DNA from: Lonicera japonica
Taxonomy: Eukaryota > Streptophyta > Magnoliopsida > Dipsacales > Caprifoliaceae
Assembly (NCBI GenBank): GCA_021464415.1
Contig: CM038468.1
Span: 5,084,001-5,148,000 of the forward strand
Reading direction: 5' to 3'
Length of the DNA stretch: 64,000 nucleotides
Part shown: positions 23,955 through 34,562 of the stretch, piece by piece
Layout: each line of letters begins with the position of its first letter
How positions within the stretch are numbered: the first letter of the stretch is position 1
Program-made: the position numbers and the translations under genes
Notes under the pieces: generated by a model
Databases searched by the model: none
Seen by the model: only the letters and a program-made list of their open reading frames with translations
What the model was told of the DNA's origin: nothing

Positions 23955-24654
23955 ATATCCAAATTTTCTTTTTCGAAAATCTATTGGAATAAATATCAAT
24001 AAAATTTGAATTTGAGTACAAAACGAATTCAAATTTTTGGACATCCGTTTATACCCTATATATAATGCGGTAACAATTTAACAAATATTGAAACTTGTAG
24101 TAGACGTGGCATGCTAAATAGGATTTTTAATTTCTCAAAAAAATTGGGTTAATTATAAAACTATTTGAAAAAAGTGGGCTAAAAACAAAAGCCCCATATT
24201 GCAAAAACAATTAAAACTTATTTTATATTTTTTTTACCAAGCTTAGTGTTTACTTTGTTTAAATTTTTTTAAGCAAACAATAAAAATTTGATTATTGCAA
24301 AAACAATTATTTTTTGTAGTAAGTTGAAAAAGAGTTGAAAAATGTAGTGAGAAACTCTATCTCATTCTTATTTTTATGAATATACGTCGTTAAAAAAAAA
24401 ACTTTGCTTTGAAAGGAAGGTTTAGTCTCTTCTTTTGTAAGTACTACAAATTCTACAGAGAGGGGAATGGAATTTACAATCTCCCAAGTTGGAGATGAAG
24501 GTCAAAGCCACTTGATCTAAAGCTTTTAGGCAAAAGTAGATGTTGCCAATCCTTCTTCTTTTGTTTTGTGAAAAATTATTTTTCAATACTATCCAAAGAA
24601 AAAAAATTCAATGGAAAAAGTGAAAAAATTTTCTTTTCAACTCATGTTGCAACA
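23955..24654. other. AT-rich spacer
   Basis: No gene is seen. The stretch at 24110-24200 (GGGTTAATTATAAAAC...GGGCTAAAAACAAAAG) may be a MITE end, but I cannot pair it. Confidence 0.4.
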
Positions 24655-24937
24655 TGTAAAGACCCAAAATATCCCACAATTAACGGAGCAAGAGGCCTTT
24701 TGGTGGTGTCGCCCAAGACAACGAGGATGTTGGGGATTTAACTAGATCCTTGTTTCATATGTACCTACTCAGTACCCAATTAGCAAGAGACCTTTTGGGG
24801 GTGTCTTGGTGACTCTCGCCAAAAACAAAACCGTGCGGCTTTGTGCCAAAGCAGACAATATCCTTCCAAAAATAAAACCATGCAGCTGTGTGTCAAAGCG
24901 GACAATTTCTTACTAAGGTTGGGACTGGGTCATTACA
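24655..24937. mobile_element. Short solo LTR (TRIM-like), 283 bp
   Basis: The element starts TGTAAAGACCC and ends GGGTCATTACA, inverted ends of the TG..CA type. The five bases outside are CAACA and TAACA, a TSD with one mismatch. Two phrases (GCCAAAGC.GACAAT near 24845 and 24891; AGAGGCCTTTTGG.GGTGTC near 24689 and 24786) are internally duplicated. The small size suggests a TRIM or small copia LTR. Confidence 0.55.
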
Positions 24938-25109
24938 TAACATATCACAAAAATGAATTGATTTTTCAATCATTTTTCATATTGTTATCAAATGAGCCTA
25001 CAAATTCTTTTACGAATTGGGGTTTGTTTATCATATGAAAGGTTGGATAAGAAATTGGGTATTTTTGGATGTTTAATTTTTTGAAAAAGTTATCGGGCTG
25101 GTGTGGGCT

Positions 25110-25278
25110 TAGAGAAAATGAAAACAATTGTAATCGCATGACTTCCTTATTTGTATTTGGCTTTTTAAATTTGGAGCAAACTTCTTCAAAATCTTTCAAA
25201 TGTAAATAAGGGTTTTCGGATTTCATACCATGAAAAGTAGGGATATGTTGGAGCATACTCGGCTTTGGAGTGAATGTT
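25110..25278 (-). pseudogene. Element B gag fragment, downstream part
   Basis: The minus strand encodes LQHIPTFHGMK followed by LHLKDFEEVCSKF and EVMRLQLFSFSL, the start of the gag domain seen intact in element A. Similarity ends at about 25110, after which the sequence is unrelated, so B is truncated here. The upstream part of the same gag lies at 34420-34562, displaced by insertion of C and then A. The apparent 120-codon frame starting at 25328 only arises by reading through the junction into A's LTR. Confidence 0.8.
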
Positions 25279-25281
25279 TGA
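25277..25281. repeat. Target-site duplication of element A, left
   Basis: TTTGA here is repeated exactly at 32479-32483 on the other side of element A. Confidence 0.9.
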
Positions 25282-26984
25282 TGACGCCGCTTAAATAGCG
25301 CGTTGCGATAGAGCCCAAGTGCAGGCACGTCAAGTTGTAATATAGTCTCGGAAGTCCGAGTGTCGAACCACAGGAATAAGTGACAAGGGATGGAATGGAT
25401 TACGGATTAAAGTGTTTTCTGATTCTTGTAAGATGAAATGGTTGTAGAACAACGGAAATGTAAAACAGTTGTGAAAATTAATAAGAAAGCACTAAGGTAG
25501 GTGGAGGTTAGTTACGATTAAAGAGACGGTGATCACTAGCTCATACAAAGATTACAACACAAGATTTCTCGATATATGGGGAATGTTGGTGTATCTCTCA
25601 ATAGCAAAGGGTGCGACGCTAGGCGACTCATTCCCGAGTTGAAGCTATATCGAGAAAGAGACAAACGACATTCCACCAAAGACGGGGTTATCATTCCTAC
25701 CTCTTAGCTACGGGTGTGAAGCAAGGCAACCCATTCCCAATGAAGCTAATCCGAGATAAATATGACAAACTCATCATTAAAAGATTTAACATAAAGCAAG
25801 TGTATGAAATCTCATGATTTAAAGAATGAAAATTAGAAAGTGAATCCTAACAATGAAACGGAATGAAGTTTATGGGATAAATTCGTCAACTCGTCGTTTA
25901 TCACTTAGTTAGAAAATAAAGAGTCTAAGTATCACATATAGTGTAAAAAGCACTCAATATATCAATAAATGAATCAAAGATAAGTTAAACAAATTTATAA
26001 CCCATCTATGGAGTTTTAAGAACTATTCATAATTTCTACGAAGAGGAAAAAGCTCCATGGATGGGGGAAAGAGACAACAAGCTTTCTAGAACCATATAAA
26101 TATGTTGTATTTTCATTAATCAATAAGCACTAAGCATACAAGGCATGAAAAGTCTAATCGTACAATGAAAATACCTAGAAAGCTTGTAGAATGAAAGATT
26201 TGGAAAGGAAAAGGATTCACAAATATTTATCAAACTTTAAACATGGATTGAGCCATTAATCACCGAAAATCATATCGCAATCAACCTCCGTAACCTTAGT
26301 AATAGACTACTCCATAATAAATGCAAGAACAAATATCATAGAAGAAGAAATCATTCTTACAATTAAAAACTTACAAGAGAAATGAAGAAGAAGACACTCC
26401 AAGAGCTCTCCCTTCTCTCTAGAACTTTTCTATGTAAAAACAAGATAATAATATCTCCCCCTTTTCTTGGACTAAAAACTAGCCAAAGAAGTACAAAAAC
26501 TAATAAAATAAACAAGGGAAAATATCTCTAGACAAAAATCCCCCCAAAAAGGCTAAAAGTAGGGAGTTGGTGGATGTCTCCGCCAGACCCATGATTGAAG
26601 CTGGTAGGAAGCATGATCGATCATGGGGGTACCATGATCGATCATGGCCAACCCATGATCGATCATGGGGTCCTCTGCCTGAAGATTATTTGCACCATGA
26701 TCGATCATGGAATTCCATGATCGATCATGCTTCTGGAAATTCTCTAAATCAGCACTTTTGTAGCTTTTGGCTAGTAGTTGATCAATTCCTCGAAGGCCAT
26801 TGCATCCTATGCCTATAAACACACAGAAACACAACAAAAGCACACCTAGCGGGACAATGTTAGATACAAAACTCGTCAAGACATTAATCTCGAGATAAGT
26901 GGATAATTAGGCAGAATTAAAGCAACAAACGCGTCATGCGACTCCGGGAAAGAGCTTATGCATGACAATATTATGCGTTTATCA
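25282..26984 (-). repeat. Element A 3' LTR
   Basis: On the plus strand the LTR runs TGACGCCGCTTAAATAGCG to ATTATGCGTTTATCA. It is nearly identical to 30776-32478. Differences I saw lie near 25384, 25739, 25947, 26755 and 26875-26883, mostly transitions. Five ATGATCGATCAT palindromes lie at 26612-26729. The frames on both strands at 26553-26879 come from those palindromes. Confidence 0.95.
26612..26729. promoter_or_regulatory. Five-copy palindrome array in LTR
   Basis: CATGATCGATCATG occurs at 26612, 26633, 26654, 26696 and 26716. The first three are exactly 21 bases apart, two turns of the helix, and the last two 20 apart. The palindrome is 14 bases long. Because transcription of A is on the minus strand, the array lies in the first quarter of the LTR, in the expected U3 region. 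Function as an enhancer or silencing target is inferred. Confidence 0.55.
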
Positions 26985-26995
26985 ACTCCCCTCAA
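26985..26995 (-). other. Element A polypurine tract
   Basis: On the minus strand TTGAGGGGAGT sits directly before the 3' LTR start TGATAAACGC, as expected for the plus-strand primer of an LTR retrotransposon. Confidence 0.8.
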
Positions 26996-28002
26996 CTTAT
27001 CTCTTGCTAGTCCCTTAGCAAGACAAAATATATAATAATTACAAAAGCACTACGCTATACAAAAAGTTGTTAACTTCTAAGTTCCCAAAGAAGACGAGTT
27101 GCATCTCGTGAAGGTTTTCAGAAATGGTACCTACAAACATTAGGAGTTTGATCATGATGAATGATGAGAATGAAGATTCAAGTTTCAATTTGCAAAGCAA
27201 GAGGCATTACTATCAATTTTTTCAGAACGACGGACGTTTGAATGATCATCTAATTCGCCTATCTCCTTTAGAACACAATCCCATATTCTCCAATGCTCAC
27301 ATACTAAACTTCGATTCAAACAATTCAATATAAACACAAAGAGTTATAGTCATTTGAGAAGGAAGAGAGAACTTTTTCAAAAACAAAAGCTCCGAGATTT
27401 GTCGATTCTAAGCACTTTCTTTATCTTTTCTTGGAAATTTTGCTAAATTAGATCAGGGCGGTTTTCATCTCTATAGGGGGCAGCGGTCTCACTTATGAAA
27501 TTTCTCAATACTCTGCTCAATCATTGGAGCTCGAAGGAAGCTATTCACCCTTTCCCATATGGTAACCTTTACCCATCCGTAATATTAGACAAAGAGACTT
27601 AAGATTTAGTCAAGTGAAGCTTTAAGTCAATATTAGGATAAAAGTCATCCAAGTTATCAAAGTGCTATGCTTTTGTCCTCTCATTGGAGGATCTTTTCGA
27701 AAGAGCTTCCATCATTTTTGGACAAAAATTTCTCTTCTCTCAATGAAAATAAATCTAAGTGTTACTACCGAATTGGAAACAACCGAAGCGATCTAGCATG
27801 CGGAACAGGCAAATATGACGGGATATGAGACTAAGCGGAGCAAGGCAATTTAGTTTATCATTCAAATTCCTATCTAAATCAAAGAATTCATGCCAAAAGC
27901 TAATGAAACAAAAGTCTTCATTTGAAAAAAAAAATAAAAAAATAAAAAAAATCAATCATTCATTAATTTTCAAACTTCACAAAAAAAATTAGAACAAAAG
28001 TT
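26996..28002 (-). other. Element A 3' non-coding region
   Basis: This is about 1 kb between gag-protease and the polypurine tract. No reverse transcriptase, integrase or envelope-like frame is found. Frames at 27124-27333 (plus) and 27755-27955 (minus) are short and unrecognised. The A-rich run at 27926-27950 is low complexity. Confidence 0.6.
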
Positions 28003-30426
28003 CTAATCCCATGGAATTTTTACAAGCATAAATAGAAAAGCCAACCAAACAAAAAATGAAAAGCGTTTTGGAATACGCATACCCCCCAACTTGAAGAAGA
28101 CATTGTCCTCAATGTGAAGAGATTGGTGAAAAGTGGAGGAATCCACTTTGGCTTTTCTAAATCCATTTAGATAACAAGCTTGAAAAGTTCCTAAGAATGC
28201 ATGCTTTAAATTGCTCGGTAATGGCTTTAGCTTGATTTTTCCTTTAAGCTTCTTGGTGGACGTGGGTGTGTTTTCTTCTTGATTATCGGATGAATTAACC
28301 TGTTTATCCAACAAAGAAAACACTTTCATACATTCCTCGGGTTCCTTGGAAGTGGTTAGAAAACCTTCCGTAGAATCCGATTCTAAAGTGGCAACAAAGT
28401 CATCTTGGACCAAAGATTTTATCATGTTGACGTGTTCACTTTCTTCATCACAATCATCTTTTTGATTATTTAAAGAGAACACGTTAAGGTCTAGAGTCAT
28501 GTTACCAAAAGCTAACTTAACGATTCCATTCTTGCAATTGATAATGGCATTGGACGTCGCAAAAAATGGTCGGCCAAGGATGACCGGAATCTCGTTAGCG
28601 GGATTTGACACGGGTTGCATGTCAAGGATGATGAAATCAACCGGAAAATAAAACTTGTCAATTTGGACAAGTACATCCTCGACCACCCCTCTTGGGATTT
28701 TAACGGATCGGTCCGCTAATTGAATCGTAACCCTCGTGGGTTTTAACTCACCCAACCCCAATTGTTGATATACCGAATATGGGAGCACATTCACGCTTGC
28801 TCCCAAATCTAGCAATGCGTTTTTTATCCTACAATTTCCTATGACACATGAAATTGTGGGACAACCGGGGTCTTTGAACTTGGGGGCCCTCGTGCCTTGC
28901 ATGAGGGAGCTCACTTGCTCCGCCATAAAGGCCTTCTTCTTAACATTCAACCTTCGTTTTGTCGTGCATAAGTCCTTGAGGAACTTAGCATACGAAGGTA
29001 TTTGCTTGACCGCGTCAAGCAATGGAATGTTGATTTTCACTTGTCGAAACACATCCAAAATCTCGGTATTAGATTTGGATGGTTGGTTCAATCTCTCCGG
29101 GAAAGGGACCTTAATTCCGTTCTTGATTTTCTCAAGATCCTCCTTTCCTTGTTTCTCTTCTTCCCTCTTCTTTTCGTCTCTCACAACTTTCTCAACCTCC
29201 GACTCCTCAACACTCGTAGATTCAACTATGTCCGCCACCTTGGGGGTTTTAGGAACAATAGTCTTATCTACAACTTTTCCACTCCGAAGGGTCATGATGG
29301 ATTTAAGTTCTTCCATTTTACTACTAGACTCTCCTCCCTCTATAACCAAAGCTTGGCCTCTAGGATTAACTAAAGGCTGAGACGGGAATTTTCCCTTCTC
29401 TTGGGTTGCTAGGGCAGTGGTGAGCTTAGACATTTGGGTTTTCAAATCACTCACATCTCGATCCGTCTTATCCACAAAAGTTCTTAACAAAGTTTCTAAG
29501 TTTTGGTTTGGATTTTGACTTTGTGGTGGAGCAAAAGAGTTTTGAGGTTGTTGTTGTCTTTGGTTTTGATGGTATTGGTTCTGGTTCTGACTTTGATTAC
29601 CACCCCAACTGAAATTAGGGTGATTCTTCCATCCCTCATTGTACCTTTGAGAATAGGGATCGTTTTGGTTACGGTTTTGGTTGTACTGGTGTAAAGCATT
29701 GACTTGGGCGAGATTTTTGAGGACTTCCCGAAAAGCGGGAATGGTAGGGCAATCCTCGGTAGTGTGTCCTGAATTTTCACAAATGACACACAACTGACTC
29801 GAGGATACTACGTTGACCTCCTTAAGCTTATTTGCTTCCATTGCCTCTACTTTCTTAGACAATTGGAATAACCTCGCACCCATGTCATCCTCATTGGACA
29901 CTTGGTACAACCCACCCCTTCCTTGAGTTTTGGCTTTGGGTTCCTCGGAATAGGTGTTCCAATTTTGAGCACCTTTCGCTAATTCATCAAAATACAATAG
30001 AGCCTCATCGGGATTCTTACTCAAGAATTGACCATTACACATGGTCTCAACAAATGTACGCATATCGGGGGTGAGAGATTCGTAGAAAAAACTAACAAGA
30101 CTCCACGTTTCGTGACCATGGTGAGGGCATGCGTTTAGAAGTTCCTTATATCTTTCCCAACACTTATAAAAACATTCATTTTCTTTTGGCGAAAAATTTG
30201 ATATCTCCCTTCTTAAAGCGTTGGTCCTATGAACGGGAAAGAATTTTTTTAGAAATTCCGCTTGGAGCTCTTGCCAAGACCGAATTGATTGTGGTCTTTG
30301 AGCATTTAGCCAAATTTTTCCTTTATCTTTTAGGGAGAAAGGAAAGAGTTTTAAACGCATGACATCCTCATTAACATTTGCCTCACGAAATGTGGAGCAG
30401 ACTTCTTCAAAGTCTTTCAAGTGCAA
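28003..30426 (-). CDS. Retrotransposon gag-protease polyprotein (pol missing)
   Basis: The 807-codon frame encodes a Ty3/gypsy Gag followed by an aspartic protease. Residues 1-150 hold the gag capsid-type domain (MRLKLFPFSLKDK, SWQELQAEFLKKFFP). Residues 213-226 form a CCHC zinc knuckle (CVICENSGHTTEDC) for RNA binding. Residues 250-320 are N/Q-rich, and a charged linker follows. The protease active site is D540-L-G-A, the variant normal in Athila/TAT elements, and ILGRPF lies about 85 residues later. LKPLPSNLKHAFLG (733-746) is the linker that normally leads into reverse transcriptase, but the frame then enters IEDNVFFKLGG, encoded by a motif usually found in the 3' non-coding region. The M at 30426 is only the first Met after two nonsense codons; native Gag probably started near 30651. 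Function in particle assembly is inferred from family. Confidence 0.85.
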   Translation of the reverse strand: MHLKDFEEVCSTFREANVNEDVMRLKLFPFSLKDKGKIWLNAQRPQSIRSWQELQAEFLKKFFPVHRTNALRREISNFSPKENECFYKCWERYKELLNACPHHGHETWSLVSFFYESLTPDMRTFVETMCNGQFLSKNPDEALLYFDELAKGAQNWNTYSEEPKAKTQGRGGLYQVSNEDDMGARLFQLSKKVEAMEANKLKEVNVVSSSQLCVICENSGHTTEDCPTIPAFREVLKNLAQVNALHQYNQNRNQNDPYSQRYNEGWKNHPNFSWGGNQSQNQNQYHQNQRQQQPQNSFAPPQSQNPNQNLETLLRTFVDKTDRDVSDLKTQMSKLTTALATQEKGKFPSQPLVNPRGQALVIEGGESSSKMEELKSIMTLRSGKVVDKTIVPKTPKVADIVESTSVEESEVEKVVRDEKKREEEKQGKEDLEKIKNGIKVPFPERLNQPSKSNTEILDVFRQVKINIPLLDAVKQIPSYAKFLKDLCTTKRRLNVKKKAFMAEQVSSLMQGTRAPKFKDPGCPTISCVIGNCRIKNALLDLGASVNVLPYSVYQQLGLGELKPTRVTIQLADRSVKIPRGVVEDVLVQIDKFYFPVDFIILDMQPVSNPANEIPVILGRPFFATSNAIINCKNGIVKLAFGNMTLDLNVFSLNNQKDDCDEESEHVNMIKSLVQDDFVATLESDSTEGFLTTSKEPEECMKVFSLLDKQVNSSDNQEENTPTSTKKLKGKIKLKPLPSNLKHAFLGTFQACYLNGFRKAKVDSSTFHQSLHIEDNVFFKLGGMRIPKRFSFFVWLAFLFMLVKIPWD
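28078..28113 (-). other. Conserved gypsy 3' non-coding motif
   Basis: On the minus strand ATTGAGGACAATGT is followed by CTTCAAGTTGGGGGG. This is the phrase I know from the 3' non-coding end of plant Athila/TAT-type elements. Finding it inside the gag-protease frame locates the internal deletion just upstream. Confidence 0.65.
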
Positions 30427-30651
30427 GTATGGGTTTTACGACTCCATACCATGAAAAGAAGGGATATGTTAAAGCATACCCGATTTGAAAGAGAACGCTC
30501 CGGCTTGACCAGCGGGAAGCACAATGCACGAATTCGAAGTTGCCCGAGGCGGTTGAAGGTAGTCTCTCATGGTCCTAACAGGAGGATTATTGTTGGCACC
30601 TTCCCCTTCATTATCGCTCTCGTGATCCTCGGCTCTACCTTGGTTTGCCAT
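30427..30651 (-). pseudogene. Element A gag N-terminal part with two nonsense codons
   Basis: A Met at 30651 begins an acidic N-terminal region (DHESDNEGEG) and then VRTMRDYLQPPRATSNSC, the conserved start of this gag family; element B has VRTIKDYLQPLRGATNSC. Stops at 30469-30471 and 30436-30438 are in frame with the main gag at 28003-30426. At both sites the older element B has a sense codon (Gln and Glu), so the stops are single-base changes in A. Translation would end after about 60 residues, or restart at 30426. Confidence 0.8.
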
Positions 30652-30751
30652 TCTTGGAGATGTGGGAGGGCTAATTCGAATATCCACGAACAATCGCCCT
30701 TGCATGGGAGAATGGTTTTGTACAAAACCCAGAATCCGCCTTTTTGCCTTA
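30652..30751 (-). other. Element A leader
   Basis: Untranslated sequence lies between the primer site and the gag start. Frames at 30469-30822 and 30567-30827 run into it from the LTR and are not separate genes. Confidence 0.6.
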
Positions 30752-30769
30752 TCCCCGGCAACGGCGCCA
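30752..30769 (-). other. Primer binding site, tRNA-Asp type
   Basis: The plus-strand text TCCCCGGCAACGGCGCCA equals the 3' end of plant tRNA-Asp; its complement on the element's sense strand would anneal the tRNA primer. It is six bases from the end of the 5' LTR. This primer is typical of Athila/TAT elements. Confidence 0.88.
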
Positions 30770-30775
30770 AAAACT

Positions 30776-32478
30776 TGACGCCGCTTAAATAGCGCGTTGC
30801 GATAGAGCCCAAGTGCAGGCACGTCAAGTTGTAATATAGTCTCGGAAGTCCGAGTGTCGAACCACAGGAATAAGTGAAAAGGGATGGAATGGATTACGGA
30901 TTAAAGTGTTTTCTGATTCTTGTAAGATGAAATGGTTGTAGAACAACGGAAATGTAAAACAGTTGTGAAAATTAATAAGAAAGCACTAAGGTAGGTGGAG
31001 GTTAGTTACGATTAAAGAGACGGTGATCACTAGCTCATACAAAGATTACAACACAAGATTTCTCGATATATGGGGAATGTTGGTGTATCTCTCAATAGCA
31101 AAGGGTGCGACGCTAGGCGACTCATTCCCGAGTTGAAGCTATATCGAGAAAGAGACAAACGACATTCCACCAAAGACGGGGTTATCATTCCTACCTCTTA
31201 GCTACGGGTGTGAAGCAAGGCAACCCATTCCCGATGAAGCTAATCCGAGATAAATATGACAAACTCATCATTAAAAGATTTAACATAAAGCAAGTGTATG
31301 AAATCTCATGATTTAAAGAATGAAAATTAGAAAGTGAATCCTAACAATGAAACGGAATGAAGTTTATGGGATAAATTCGTCAACTCGTCGTTTATCACTT
31401 AGTTAGAAAATAAAGAGTCTAAGTATCACATATAGTGTAAGAAGCACTCAATATATCAATAAATGAATCAAAGATAAGTTAAACAAATTTATAACCCATC
31501 TATGGAGTTTTAAGAACTATTCATAATTTCTACGAAGAGGAAAAAGCTCCATGGATGGGGGAAAGAGACAACAAGCTTTCTAGAACCATATAAATATGTT
31601 GTATTTTCATTAATCAATAAGCACTAAGCATACAAGGCATGAAAAGTCTAATCGTACAATGAAAATACCTAGAAAGCTTGTAGAATGAAAGATTTGGAAA
31701 GGAAAAGGATTCACAAATATTTATCAAACTTTAAACATGGATTGAGCCATTAATCACCGAAAATCATATCGCAATCAACCTCCGTAACCTTAGTAATAGA
31801 CTACTCCATAATAAATGCAAGAACAAATATCATAGAAGAAGAAATCATTCTTACAATTAAAAACTTACAAGAGAAATGAAGAAGAAGACACTCCAAGAGC
31901 TCTCCCTTCTCTCTAGAACTTTTCTATGTAAAAACAAGATAATAATATCTCCCCCTTTTCTTGGACTAAAAACTAGCCAAAGAAGTACAAAAACTAATAA
32001 AATAAACAAGGGAAAATATCTCTAGACAAAAATCCCCCCAAAAAGGCTAAAAGTAGGGAGTTGGTGGATGTCTCCGCCAGACCCATGATTGAAGCTGGTA
32101 GGAAGCATGATCGATCATGGGGGTACCATGATCGATCATGGCCAACCCATGATCGATCATGGGGTCCTCTGCCTGAAGATTATTTGCACCATGATCGATC
32201 ATGGAATTCCATGATCGATCATGCTTCTGGAAATTCTCTAAATCAGCATTTTTGTAGCTTTTGGCTAGTAGTTGATCAATTCCTCGAAGGCCATTGCATC
32301 CTATGCCTATAAACACACAGAAACACAACAAAAGCACACCTAGCGGGACAATGTTAGATACAAAACTCGCCAAGACACTAATCTCGAGATAAGTGGATAA
32401 TTAGGCAGAATTAAAGCAACAAACGCGTCATGCGACTCCGGGAAAGAGCTTATGCATGACAATATTATGCGTTTATCA
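30776..32478 (-). repeat. Element A 5' LTR
   Basis: The LTR is 1703 bp, the same as the 3' LTR, and starts and ends with the same sequences. Five CATGATCGATCATG palindromes at about 32106-32223 match the spacing in the other LTR. It is followed by the TTTGA duplication at 32479-32483. As the 5' LTR of a minus-strand element it should contain the promoter. Confidence 0.95.
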
Positions 32479-32480
32479 TT

Positions 32481-34414
32481 TGACGTGGCCAAAAATACTT
32501 CTGCACTTAGGAACCCAAGTATTGGTTGTCAAGTTATAATACTCGGTAAGTCCAAGTGTCTAACCACAAGGATAGTCGAAAAGACGATGTGGTGATTATG
32601 AGTCCAAGGCTTTGTTTAAAGAAGTGGATTGGTTGATTTTAATTGTTGATTTTAAAGTTATGCAATAAAAATTAAAGTGATGTATCAAATGATGAGAAAA
32701 GGATAAGGCATTATAGAATTCATTCGGTTTGCAACATTATGTAGAATTAAACTCATTCAAAGTTCACAATGTAATTCCTAAGTGTTAAGTATCTTACACT
32801 TTTTTAAGCAAAAAGGTGTGAATCAAAAGTAACCCATTCCCATATAAATGCCATATAAAGAAAGGGTGTAAGCAAAACTTAACACAAGTGTATCTCTCAT
32901 TTGTATCTTGTAATCAAAGGGTGTGAAGCAAGTGCAACTCATTCCCATATAACGCTCAACCAAGATACAAATTTAAGATGCACCAAAATAAAAGGCATAA
33001 ATTTAACTAGGCATCTGAGAACTCATTGTTAGTTTTTCCTAGGCAATTAACTTGATTATGAAAATGACCACTTAAAGAGTTAAGCACAATAAATCATAAC
33101 ATTTCCTCTGCCTAAGGTTGGGTGGTCTAGGAAGAGGATAAACCATCCGGTATAGACATATTTGATAAATACAATTAAATCCTTAGGATGATTAGTGGAG
33201 TTATTTATCACATAAACTTAAGAGATCCTCGTTGGCAACACCTTAACCAAGAAAATATTGAGTCTCAAAATCACATAAAGTGTAGAAAGCACTCAACATA
33301 TCATTAATGGATTTAAGGATTGGAATCTCAAATTTATGGTGTTTTCATGAGTATCAAAGACTAATCAAGCTTGGCAATGAAAAGTATCTCATTCATAGAA
33401 GGAATGGACATAGGCTAGTAAGAAATACACAAGTGCCTCATCTCTTTATTAATGCTTGAGAACTATGTATACAGGGCATACAAAGTCAAATCATCTTATG
33501 AATATTATCTTACTAGCTTATGAATGGTTGATTAAATGGAGAAGATGAATGATTCAACAAGTATTTAACAATACTAACAATAGAATGATAAATGAACTTA
33601 CATAATTAATGCATTGTAAACTTCATCTTTAGCCTTAGCAAAGAAATTTACTCCATAATAAATGTATAGACAAGAATTATAGAAGTGTATTTCATTTCTC
33701 TTCAATGAAGATAATAAATTACAAATTCTAGAGAGAGATTAATATACAACACAAGTAAATAAAAATATTAATAAATCCAAGAGTCTAAGAATCTAAGAGT
33801 CTGAAAATCTACTAATACAAAAATGGAGACTATATATATAGATAAGTGTGTTGTCTCCCTCCCCTCTCTCTACTAAAGATCCAAGAGAAACTATCCCTTT
33901 TGTCCATTGAAAAATAGCCACTTTTGTATAAAATACAATATTCTAGGAGATAGAGTCCAAGCTAGCTATGAGATAGATGAACAAAATAGGGGAGGTGACA
34001 TAAAAGATAAAGCAAGCCATCTAGATTAATTTTGGCTTGAGCTAAATGGATCTAAGTGATGGAAAAAATTCCTTGATTGATCTAGCAAAAAGCTTGATAG
34101 ATCCAACTCTTGTTGTCAACTCTCGATAGATCAAGGAATGAGCTCGATTGATCCAATTATTTGACTTTGCGTTGACATTTTGCTTTAAAGGCCAAAAACT
34201 GCTCGGTTGATCATTCTTCTTTTACTCAATGAATTTCTCGAGATCTAAAGGCAACAAAATAAACACAAAAATGCCTTTCCAAGCAATGTTAAATACAAAA
34301 TATACTACGAGGCTAATCTCGAGATAAATTAGCAAATTGAATGGTTTTAGAGAGTTAAACGCGTCAAACGACTCCAAAAATGAGCATGTTAATGACAATA
34401 TTATGCGTTTATCA
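32481..34414 (-). mobile_element. Element C: solo gypsy LTR, 1934 bp
   Basis: The LTR begins TGACGTGGCC, ends TTATGCGTTTATCA and aligns with 49186-51009. Its first three bases are shared with A's duplication, because A inserted right at its edge. The five bases outside are ATGTT (25274-25278, beyond A) and ATGTG (34415-34419), a duplication with one mismatch. It split element B's gag. Instead of the 14-bp palindromes it has diverged motifs such as TTGATCTAGC and CTCGATTGATCC. Confidence 0.8.
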
Positions 34415-34419
34415 ATGTG

Positions 34420-34562
34420 CTAGGAGGATTGGCAGGAAGGACAATGCAAGAATTTGTTGCACCTCTTAGAGGTTGAAGATAATCCTTTATAGTTCGAACC
34501 AGACAATTCTTATTGGCATTTCCTTCATTTGAATCATTGTCTCTATCTTTGTCGGATGTCAT
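34420..34562 (-). pseudogene. Element B gag fragment, N-terminal part
   Basis: The minus strand from a Met at 34562 encodes an acidic start and then VRTIKDYLQPLRGATNSC and IVLPANPP, parallel to element A's gag start. It stops at the solo LTR C. The remaining piece of the same gag is at 25110-25278. Confidence 0.8.

Larger units (their letters stand above)
25282..32478 (-). mobile_element. Element A: young Athila-like gypsy retrotransposon without pol, 7197 bp
   Basis: Two LTRs of equal length (1703 bp) in direct orientation bound the element, differing at about six positions by eye. A TTTGA duplication flanks it. Read on the minus strand the order is 5' LTR (30776-32478), tRNA-Asp primer site, leader, gag-protease, 3' non-coding region, polypurine tract, 3' LTR. 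DLGA-type protease and an Asp primer site point to the Athila/TAT branch of Ty3/gypsy. Reverse transcriptase, RNase H and integrase are missing: the frame jumps from the protease-RT linker straight into the 3' non-coding motif. It resembles gag-only non-autonomous elements (TR-GAG type) and presumably used enzymes from a complete relative. Confidence 0.9.

Noticed and set aside
24966..25328. A 120-codon minus-strand frame as one gene
   Set aside because: It starts in element A's LTR, crosses the insertion point, and only residues about 17-73 match gag; the remainder is unrelated sequence.
26553..26879. Frames with repeated HDRSW and MIDHG residues, here and at 32047-32373
   Set aside because: These repeats are translations of the CATGATCGATCATG palindromes in the LTRs and appear on both strands.
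28841..29380. Plus-strand frames of 179 and 123 codons opposite the gag-protease gene
   Set aside because: They are antisense shadows of the minus-strand gag-protease, which has clear domain motifs; the plus frames have none.
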